A stretch of DNA of 11,110 nucleotides from an uncultured Collinsella sp. (lineage in GTDB: Bacteria > Actinomycetota > Coriobacteriia > Coriobacteriales > Coriobacteriaceae): the NCBI GenBank assembly GCA_900550965.1, contig URUC01000067.1:1-11110 (forward strand). Reading direction: 5' to 3'. Shown piece after piece: positions 5,632 to 11,110 of this stretch. A model generated the notes under the pieces. That model was not told the DNA's origin. It made no database searches and worked only from the letters and a program-made list of their open reading frames with translations. The position numbers and the translations under genes are program-made. Each line of letters opens with the position of its first letter. The first letter of the stretch is position 1.

Positions 5632-6672
5632 TTGGTTCGACGTGGCTCGCATCCGCGACTTTCGGTGATCCTTGTGGTAGGAGGTTCGCCCAGCTATGCG
5701 ATGCGTGCGCTCGAGAGTATCCAGAACCAAGACCTCTACGATTTGCAGATTGTCGTTGTCTGCCGCGATACTGCGCCCGGTGTGCGCCATTCGCTTCAAG
5801 TTGCTGCCGACAGGGACATCCATATTGATTTGATTGACGTCGAGGACGCGAAGCGCGGCGCTTGTCTTCGTGCCGGTCTTGCTGCCTCGCGTGGCTCTCA
5901 AATCATCGCTATGAACGCCGATGAGTGGTTTGCTCCGCAGTCCCTTTCCAAGATGGTCGATATCGCGTGCGATACTGCGGCAGACATAGTGTTCCCTACG
6001 GTGTCGCTCGACCGCTATGATGCGCATCGAGAGCGCCATTCGCGCGTCTTGGATGCTGCCTCTATTGTCATTGAAGACAAGTCTTCGATGGTGACCGGGC
6101 TGCCCCAGCTGATTTTAGGCGGCCTAGTCGTTCAGACCTCTGGCGTGATGTATAGCCGTCTGCTGTTTGAGGCATGCCTGTCACACGGCAAGGCGTACCG
6201 TACGGTTGAGTTTATGGCATATGCGCTCTCGCAGGCGCAGCGCGTCTCCGGCTGCGGCGACGCTTGTTTCCACGCGGTGGCGCCTAAGCTTACAGATGCC
6301 TTTGATCCCACCATGTATGCTAGGGTAGCCGATGACACCCGAGCGCTCGACGAGCTTGCGGACTCACTCTCGGAAGCAGATAGCGGTGGTCGGCTCAAGC
6401 TGGCAAGCCAAAAGTTCTACTTTGCCGGACTGGTCGCCTGCATTGAGAATTTGTGTCTGAGCCCGCATGGGGTGTCGTCAATCGAGCGTTCCGCCCGCAT
6501 GCGTGATATGCTCGAGGCGCCTCGAACCCGTCAGATGGTCGCCGCGCTCAAGGATAACCATCGGGGGCTCGGTCTGTTGTTTGGGCCGATCGCCAGCGCC
6601 AAGCCCGCGCGCTGCGTGATGTGTACGCATCTGGCAGCTTTTCTTAACCGGACGGGCGCAAAAACCGCCTAA
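5632..6672 (+). CDS. GT2-like (GT-A fold) glycosyltransferase with altered active-site motifs
   Basis: The product has 346 residues. The first 110 or so resemble a family 2 glycosyltransferase: SVILVVGGSPSYAMRALESIQNQDLYDLQIVVV fits the opening strand-helix-strand, and RGACLRAGLAASRGSQIIAMNADEWF fits the region leading to the DxD metal motif. Two normal GT2 signatures are changed. The usual DDGS after the second strand reads CRDT (residues 44-47), and the usual DxD reads NAD (residues 95-97). The remaining 230 residues match nothing I recognise; no membrane segment or signal peptide is seen, so it is probably cytoplasmic. The TTG start is supported by GAGAGGA at 5617-5623. Substrate is unknown, and it may be inactive or a divergent transferase. 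It lies between truA and argR without an obvious functional link to either. Confidence 0.7.
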   Translation: MVRRGSHPRLSVILVVGGSPSYAMRALESIQNQDLYDLQIVVVCRDTAPGVRHSLQVAADRDIHIDLIDVEDAKRGACLRAGLAASRGSQIIAMNADEWFAPQSLSKMVDIACDTAADIVFPTVSLDRYDAHRERHSRVLDAASIVIEDKSSMVTGLPQLILGGLVVQTSGVMYSRLLFEACLSHGKAYRTVEFMAYALSQAQRVSGCGDACFHAVAPKLTDAFDPTMYARVADDTRALDELADSLSEADSGGRLKLASQKFYFAGLVACIENLCLSPHGVSSIERSARMRDMLEAPRTRQMVAALKDNHRGLGLLFGPIASAKPARCVMCTHLAAFLNRTGAKTA

Positions 6673-6683
6673 ACGGCTCATTA

Positions 6684-6711
6684 CGAAACAAACTTGCATA
6701 GAATTGTTTCG
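6684..6711 (+). promoter_or_regulatory. Inverted repeat upstream of argR (candidate operator)
   Basis: CGAAACAA and TTGTTTCG are perfect 8-bp inverted arms separated by 12 nt, so the arm centres are about two helical turns (20 bp) apart, as expected for a dimeric regulator. The spacer contains a -10-like TAGAAT (6699-6704). There is no T-run, so it is not a terminator for the gene before it. The bound protein is unknown; the sequence does not match the usual ARG box. Confidence 0.4.
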
Positions 6712-6740
6712 AAATGCGTTCTTATACACAAAAGCCTTCA

Positions 6741-6770
6741 AATAGCGTTAAACTATTCAATCACTGATTG
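6741..6770 (+). promoter_or_regulatory. Two adjacent small palindromes before argR (candidate ArgR site)
   Basis: AATAG/CTATT (6741-6745 and 6753-6757, 7-nt spacer) is followed at once by CAATCA-C-TGATTG (6758-6770). The stretch is AT-rich and contains ATTCA, one half of the known ARG-box palindrome TGAAT(N4)ATTCA, but the other half is not conserved. It lies 35-64 nt before the argR ATG, where an autoregulatory site would be expected. Confidence 0.33.
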
Positions 6771-6804
6771 ATTGTCTCCGCCATCTTTTGGAGTGAGGGT
6801 TTGT

Positions 6805-7242
6805 ATGGCTAAAAAACGCAATGGGCGCCAGGATGCCATTAGAGATATTGTGCGCAATAAGGACGTCCGCACACAGCGCGTGCTGGTCGATGAGCTCCGT
6901 GCTATGGGCTTTGATTGCACGCAGGCGACTGTCTCTCGCGATATTGCCGACATGGGGCTGCGTAAGCTCCCTGAGGGCATCTATGTTCTGGCAGAGGACC
7001 TGCACCTGCAGCGTATGGTTTCCGAGCTCGTAACGGGCGTTCTGCGTACCGATAATCTGGTTATGATCAAGGCTCAGCCTGGCACGGCTTCCGGTATCGC
7101 CGCCGCCGTTGATGCGGCAGAGTTGCCCGATGTGCTTGGCTCGCTTGCCGGCAACGATACGATTTTGGTTATTGCCCAGACGGCCGAGGACGGCGAGCGC
7201 CTCGAGGCGCTGATCAATAAGCTGAGCAATTCTCGCAAGTAG
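6805..7242 (+). CDS. argR: Arginine repressor ArgR
   Basis: ArgR is a hexameric transcription factor that binds L-arginine and controls arginine synthesis and catabolism genes. The 145-residue protein has an N-terminal winged helix-turn-helix at about residues 8-60, with the recognition segment QATVSRDIADMGLRKL (Ser44-Arg45). The C-terminal oligomerisation and arginine-binding domain is at about residues 70-140, with the expected QPGTASGIAAAVD and GNDTILVI motifs. The ATG at 6805 is preferred over an upstream in-frame start because of GAGGG at 6795-6799 and because MAKKRxxRQ is a natural start for the family. No arg biosynthetic gene lies beside it in this window, so its targets are elsewhere. 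Its own upstream region has several inverted repeats. Confidence 0.95.
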   Translation: MAKKRNGRQDAIRDIVRNKDVRTQRVLVDELRAMGFDCTQATVSRDIADMGLRKLPEGIYVLAEDLHLQRMVSELVTGVLRTDNLVMIKAQPGTASGIAAAVDAAELPDVLGSLAGNDTILVIAQTAEDGERLEALINKLSNSRK

Positions 7243-7292
7243 GCGTGCGGGTCGTGCGCTTGGCACTGCGTGCGCTTACATAGTGGCTTGTA

Positions 7293-7325
7293 AGGGGTAT
7301 CGACGTTGGTCGGTACCCCTTTTTG
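7293..7325 (+). terminator. Rho-independent terminator of argR
   Basis: A 12-bp stem (7293-7304 with 7309-7320, one G-U) with the 4-nt loop GTTG is followed by a short T-run (7320-7324). It lies about 50 nt after the argR stop. Confidence 0.9.
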
Positions 7326-7360
7326 TGTGCCGGTATAAAGACCGCCCACCAGGTCGCTTC

Positions 7361-7402
7361 AAACTAAAAGGTCCCGAGCAGTTCAATAAGCTGCTCGGGG
7401 CC
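7361..7402 (-). terminator. Rho-independent terminator of the penicillin-binding protein gene
   Basis: The arms 7370-7383 and 7389-7402 pair over 14 bp (two G-U pairs) around a 5-nt loop. Read on the minus strand the stem is followed by TTTTAGTTT. It lies 24 nt beyond the PBP stop codon and faces the argR terminator. Confidence 0.85.
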
Positions 7403-7426
7403 TTGTTGGCTTTAGTCGCGTACTTC

Positions 7427-9634
7427 TTAGCCGACCGTATCGTCAGGCGTGGGCGAGGGGTCGGGAGTGGGCGTAGGCGTAGGCGTGCCGCCATCGCCGC
7501 CGGTCGAACCACCAGTGGAACCGCCCGTCGAGCCACCCGTCGAGCCACCGGTCGTGCCGGTGCTGCCGGTGGTGTCGCCGCCCGTGGTCTCGGTTGTCGT
7601 CGTCGTGGTGGTAGTCGTTGTGGTGGCGGTTTCCTCTTCGTCCTCGTTCTCGTCCTTGTCGTCGTTCTCCGTCTTCTTGGTGTTGTTGGTGCCGTAGAAC
7701 TTCCAGACGCTGTTGTTCTTGTAGGTGGGAGCCGTTCCGGTCGCAAACTCCTCGCGCTCGGTACCGGTCAGAACGGTGTTCATAAACCGCTTAAAGACAG
7801 GCAGGTTGGTGCTGTCGCCCAGCAGGTCTGTGCCGTATTTTTGGATGGGGATCTCGCCCGCGGAATAGCCGGTCCACAGGGCGCACGCCAGCTGCGGGGT
7901 ATAGCCGCAGAACCACAGGTTGGTGGTGTTGTCGGTGGTGCCCGTCTTGCCGGCATAGGGCTGGTTGACGCTCAGGGCGCCGGCAGCACCCGTACCGCCG
8001 CCCTGCATGACGCCGGACAGAACATCGGTGACCGCGGCGGCCTCGCCCTCGGTAAGCACCTGTGAGGGATTGTCGGTGTGCTGGTACAGCACCGAGCCGG
8101 TGCGAGAGTCAATCTCGGTGATGGCGATCGGCTGGCGATAGTAGCCACCGTTGGCAAACGTCGCGTAGGCGGCGGCCATCTCGAGCGGCGAGATCGAGCC
8201 GGTGCCGAGCGTCATGACGGGAACGTCCTCGATGTTGTCCTTGGCGGGATCGATGCCGAGCTTTTTGACGAGCGAGATGATCTTGCTGTTGCCGACGGCT
8301 TCCGCCACCTGGATGTAGCCGGTGTTGGAGGAGTACGCCGTCGCCTGCTTGAGCGAGATGTTGCCATAGCTATGGTTGGCGTAGTTTTGGACCTCGGTCG
8401 TGGTGCCCTTGGCCTTGAGCGGCGAGTTGCAGTTGAGGGTGACGTTGGGGTTCATGCCGTTTTGGATGGCAGTTGCCAGCGTAAAGGCCTTAAAGGTGGA
8501 GCCGACGGGACGCTTGGCCGTGGCATGGTTTACGTGGTTCTCGTCGGCGTTGTAGTCGTAGCCACCCACCATGCACTTGATGTAGCCGGTCTTGGGGTCG
8601 ACGACGACCATGCCCATGTCCAGGCCGTCGAGCGAGAGCGTGTCGAGCTGCTCGCGGACGGCATTCTCTGCCACCTGCTGCATCGTGGGGTCGATGGTGG
8701 ACTTGACGGTCAGACCGCCCTTAAAGAGCACGTCGGTCGAGAACTCCTGCTCCAGCAGCTGCTTAACATAGGCGACAAAGTAGGGCTGCGAGTATACGTC
8801 GACGCCGCTGCCCGAAATCTCGGTCACGTTGAGGGTGATGGGCTCGGCCTGTGCGGCATCGTGTTCCTCCTGCGTGATGTGGCCCAGGCGCAACATGTTG
8901 TCGAGGACCTTGTTGCGACGGGACAGCGCCAGGTCGGGGTTGACCGTGGGGTCGTACTGCGAGGGCGAGTTGGGAAGGCCGATGAGCAGCGCGGCCTCGC
9001 TCAGGGTGAGGTCGGCGGCGCTCTTGGACAGATAGGTCTCGGCTGCGGCCTCGATGCCGTAGGCGCCGTGGCCGTAATAGATGGTGTTGAGGTACATCAT
9101 GAGGATCTCGTCTTTGGAGTACATGTCCTCCATCTTGATGGCGATGTAGGCCTCGCGCACCTTACGCTCGATGGTCGAGTCGAACTGCTCCTCCTGCAGG
9201 ATGGTGTTGCGCACCAGCTGCTGGGTGATAGTCGAGGCGCCTTCGTGCCCGCCGCCGAGGGTTGCCACCGCAGCACGCGCGATACCCCACAGGTCGATAC
9301 CGCCGTGCTCGTAGAAGCGCTCGTCCTCGACGTCAACGGTGCCTTGCAGCACGTAGGGGGAGACCTCGTCCTTGGTGATGGACTTGCGGTTTTGCGTGTA
9401 GAAGCTCGCGATTTTGTTGCCGTTGCAGTCGACGATCTCGGTGGGCTCGCTCACCAGATACGCGTTGGCGTCGGTGTAGTCGGGCAGATCGGACAGCCAG
9501 CGGTTGACGTTGCCGACCATGCCGATGCCAAATGCCACGCCCGCGATAAGCAAAAAGCCCAAAAACGAGAGCAGGATTATGGGCAGGGCGTGCGTCTTTG
9601 AACGGCTGTGTCCCTGTCGTTGGCGAGGACCCAT
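7427..9634 (-). CDS. Class A penicillin-binding protein (PBP1a-type transglycosylase/transpeptidase) with Thr/Gly/Pro tail
   Basis: This bifunctional enzyme polymerises lipid II into glycan strands and cross-links the peptides outside the membrane. From the ATG at 9634 it has 735 residues: a short basic cytoplasmic start, one membrane anchor at about 17-41, a GT51 domain, then a transpeptidase domain. GT51 motifs are VEDERFYEHGGID (catalytic Glu103) and GASTITQQLVRN (about 132-143). Transpeptidase motifs are STFK (nucleophile Ser379, Lys382), SSN (435-437) and KTG (563-565), all intact. From about residue 650 the tail is disordered: Lys/Asp/Glu-rich, then eleven Thr (671-681), GGST repeats and Pro-Thr repeats. 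The start is fixed by GGAGGT six bases upstream and the membrane anchor that follows; the 41 codons upstream in this frame look non-coding. It is monocistronic, convergent with argR. Confidence 0.95.
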   Translation of the reverse strand: MGPRQRQGHSRSKTHALPIILLSFLGFLLIAGVAFGIGMVGNVNRWLSDLPDYTDANAYLVSEPTEIVDCNGNKIASFYTQNRKSITKDEVSPYVLQGTVDVEDERFYEHGGIDLWGIARAAVATLGGGHEGASTITQQLVRNTILQEEQFDSTIERKVREAYIAIKMEDMYSKDEILMMYLNTIYYGHGAYGIEAAAETYLSKSAADLTLSEAALLIGLPNSPSQYDPTVNPDLALSRRNKVLDNMLRLGHITQEEHDAAQAEPITLNVTEISGSGVDVYSQPYFVAYVKQLLEQEFSTDVLFKGGLTVKSTIDPTMQQVAENAVREQLDTLSLDGLDMGMVVVDPKTGYIKCMVGGYDYNADENHVNHATAKRPVGSTFKAFTLATAIQNGMNPNVTLNCNSPLKAKGTTTEVQNYANHSYGNISLKQATAYSSNTGYIQVAEAVGNSKIISLVKKLGIDPAKDNIEDVPVMTLGTGSISPLEMAAAYATFANGGYYRQPIAITEIDSRTGSVLYQHTDNPSQVLTEGEAAAVTDVLSGVMQGGGTGAAGALSVNQPYAGKTGTTDNTTNLWFCGYTPQLACALWTGYSAGEIPIQKYGTDLLGDSTNLPVFKRFMNTVLTGTEREEFATGTAPTYKNNSVWKFYGTNNTKKTENDDKDENEDEEETATTTTTTTTTTTETTGGDTTGSTGTTGGSTGGSTGGSTGGSTGGDGGTPTPTPTPDPSPTPDDTVG
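7467..7562 (-). repeat. Short tandem repeats encoding the PBP tail
   Basis: Four imperfect 12-bp units (7503-7550, a decayed fifth to 7562) encode GGST repeats; the two central units (7527-7550) differ at only one base. Next to them, 6-bp units around 7467-7490 encode Pro-Thr pairs. All units are multiples of three, so changes in copy number would keep the frame. Confidence 0.8.
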
Positions 9635-9796
9635 ATATTGACCTCCAGGTATGTCGTGCCGGACGGCGGATGTGCCGTCGGGGCAGGATGGACATAAGTT
9701 ATTACACGATAAACCAAACGGGGCGCGCGAGGCCTCGTGTATGCTGGAAGACGGCATTTTTCAGAGTGAATGCATACCTTGGTAAGGAGTTTATCG
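9635..9796. promoter_or_regulatory. Divergent intergenic region between the PBP and U32 genes
   Basis: This 162-nt gap must hold both promoters. Visible structure: GACGGC/GCCGTC (9662-9667 and 9674-9679), which would form a hairpin in the PBP leader; an AT-rich patch at 9694-9718; and a perfect 10-bp palindrome CGAGGCCTCG at 9728-9737. I could not assign clear -35/-10 pairs in either direction. AAGGAG at 9784-9789 is the ribosome-binding site of the rightward gene. Confidence 0.4.
9641..9646 (-). promoter_or_regulatory. Ribosome-binding site fixing the PBP start
   Basis: Read on the minus strand this is GGAGGT, six bases before the ATG at 9634. It decides that start over the longer open frame reaching 9757. 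Confidence 0.85.
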
Positions 9797-11110
9797 ATGG
9801 CGATTCGGACGATGGGGCCGAGCGGACAATACGAGACTGGGTTGGATGCTGCCGGTGCGGCGCTGCCCGAGCTGCTGGCGCCGGCGGGCGGGCTCGACCA
9901 GATGCTTGCGGCCATTGCCGCGGGTGCCGATGCCATCTATGCGGGGTTGGGCGGCTTTAACGCCCGTGTGAGCGCCCATGGCTTTACGGATGACGAGTTT
10001 GCGCGCGGCTGCGCCGTGGCGCATGCCCATGGCGTGCGTGTGTACGTGACGCTCAACGTGTTTGTGTTTGACGATGAGTTGTCCGACGCGGTGGCGTTGG
10101 GAGCTCATGCACTGGAGCTGGGCGCCGATGCTCTGATTGTCGCCGATGCCGGGCTGGCCTGCGCGCTGAGCGCGGCGATTCCCGGGGTCGAGATTCACCT
10201 GTCTACGCAGGCGGGCGTTCACATCGAAGGCGCCGTGCGGCTTGCCGCCGATGAGCTGGGGGTCGAGCGCGTGACGACGGCACGCGAGCTGACGGTCGAC
10301 GAGATTGCGGCACTATGCGCCACGGGCGTGCCCATCGAGGTGTTCTGCCACGGTGCGATTTGCATCGGCTATTCGGGGGCGTGCGAGTTTTCGGCCCTGC
10401 GGCGTGGGCGCTCGGCGATGCGCGGCGACTGCACGCAGCCGTGCCGTCTGGCGTACGACCTAGTGGACGAGGCGGGACAGAGCGTTGTCGCCGTCGAGGG
10501 AGATCGCCTGCTGTGCCCGCGCGACTATCTGGGTATTGCGCATCTGCCCGAGCTTGTAGATGCCGGCGTGGCGTCGCTCAAGATCGAGGGGCGCATGAAG
10601 AACCCCGATTACGTATTCAACGTTGTGCGGGTGTGGCGCCGGGCGCTCGATATGCTGTGCGACGGCGCGTGGGACCCCGGTGCCGTGGAAGAGCTTGAAC
10701 GCGAGCTGGGCCGGTCGTTCAACCGTGGGTTTACCGACGCGTATCTGCGGGGGCGTTCGGGTGCCGAGCTGATGAGTTTTGAGCGCGCAATTAACCAGGG
10801 CGTGCGCGTGGGGCGCTTGGTCGCTGTGGGCCACGAAGAGGTGACCGTTGAGCTCGACGCCGCCGTGGCGGCGGGTGACACGCTCGAGATTCGGTTCTAT
10901 CCGGGTGTCGACGCGCGTCCCGATGTGCCCAAGCGCTGGCCGCAGGTGCCCTGCCCGGTGGATGCCGCAGCGGGGAAGCGCGTCGTCGTGCATTGCAAGC
11001 GTAAGGTGGACACGGGCTGCGAGGTGTACCTGATTCGCAGCGCCGGCATGTTGGATCAGACGGCGGCGGTGTTGGAGCGCATGCGGGCCGAGGCGGATGC
11101 GATTGCGCCC
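9797..11110 (+). CDS. Peptidase U32 family protein (TrhP/RlhA-like), 3' end outside window
   Basis: The frame stays open for 438 codons to the window edge. The N-terminus PELLAPAGGLDQMLAAIAAGADAIYAGLGGFNAR is the classic U32 opening of a TIM-barrel-like domain. The family signature follows as EVFCHGAICIGYSGACEF...MRGDCTQPCRLAY, then SLKIEGRMKNPDYV. Four cysteines (189, 196, 212, 216) have CX6C-X15-CX3C spacing, as in members needing an iron-sulfur cluster. E. coli relatives TrhP and RlhA hydroxylate tRNA uridine 34 and 23S rRNA C2501 respectively, while others are called collagenase-like proteases. An RNA-hydroxylation role is more plausible than proteolysis, but which RNA cannot be told. The ATG at 9797 is preceded by AAGGAG seven bases upstream. 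Confidence 0.9.
   Translation, partial: MAIRTMGPSGQYETGLDAAGAALPELLAPAGGLDQMLAAIAAGADAIYAGLGGFNARVSAHGFTDDEFARGCAVAHAHGVRVYVTLNVFVFDDELSDAVALGAHALELGADALIVADAGLACALSAAIPGVEIHLSTQAGVHIEGAVRLAADELGVERVTTARELTVDEIAALCATGVPIEVFCHGAICIGYSGACEFSALRRGRSAMRGDCTQPCRLAYDLVDEAGQSVVAVEGDRLLCPRDYLGIAHLPELVDAGVASLKIEGRMKNPDYVFNVVRVWRRALDMLCDGAWDPGAVEELERELGRSFNRGFTDAYLRGRSGAELMSFERAINQGVRVGRLVAVGHEEVTVELDAAVAAGDTLEIRFYPGVDARPDVPKRWPQVPCPVDAAAGKRVVVHCKRKVDTGCEVYLIRSAGMLDQTAAVLERMRAEADAIAP

Noticed and set aside
6655..6685. Weak inverted repeat around the end of the GT2-like gene as a terminator
   Set aside because: Only about three base pairs form (CCG/CGG), with no T-run on the + strand.
8078..9601. Long open frame (507 codons) on the + strand opposite the PBP gene
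   Set aside because: It mirrors a GC-rich coding strand; its translation is repetitive Val/Gly/Leu/Asp/Arg with no domain. The minus-strand PBP has all its motifs, so this is a shadow.
9635..9757. 41-residue N-terminal extension of the PBP
   Set aside because: It has no ribosome-binding site, looks non-coding, and would put extra sequence before the basic start and membrane anchor; GGAGGT before 9634 fixes the start.

Overview
This window looks like the end of the spc/alpha ribosomal-protein region of a fairly GC-rich Gram-positive bacterium. I would guess the class Coriobacteriia (Collinsella-like). The basis is the order infA-rpmJ-rpsM-rpsK-rpsD-rpoA-rplQ-truA, the S4 and S13 sequence character, and the lysine/alanine-rich tail on L17. 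The genus is inference; nothing in the window proves it.

Left edge (1-1070): one uninterrupted reading frame begins inside dihydroxy-acid dehydratase (IlvD) and, at a shared eight-residue stretch near 543-566, becomes the C-terminal two thirds of methionine aminopeptidase (MetAP). The usual neighbour upstream of infA is a complete map (after secY and adk), so the downstream half is in its expected place and the ilvD half is the intruder. This is either a microhomology-mediated rearrangement or, more probably, an assembly chimera. It is the most unusual thing in the window.

Middle (1175-4553): a compact translation/transcription operon on the + strand: IF-1, L36, S13, S11, S4, RNA polymerase alpha and L17. 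Gaps are 14-32 nt, except for a 150-nt gap between infA and rpmJ that contains a long potential RNA stem and is a candidate leader or attenuator. The operon ends at a textbook UUCG-loop terminator (4580-4610). A good-looking promoter overlaps that terminator and could start truA transcription inside the hairpin.

Right half: truA (tRNA pseudouridine synthase), a GT2-like glycosyltransferase with altered active-site motifs, and argR (arginine repressor) follow on the + strand. The argR upstream region is rich in inverted repeats. argR and the minus-strand class A penicillin-binding protein gene converge, each with its own strong terminator. The PBP has intact transglycosylase and transpeptidase motifs and an unusual acidic, Thr-rich, GGST-repeat and Pro-Thr tail. 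Divergent from it, a U32-family (TrhP/RlhA-like) protein starts at 9797 and runs off the window.

No tRNA, rRNA, CRISPR array, insertion sequence or prophage gene was seen, and no gap without a gene exceeds about 185 nt. Apart from the chimera, this is mostly core-genome housekeeping DNA. I did not find a convincing new defence or mobile system.
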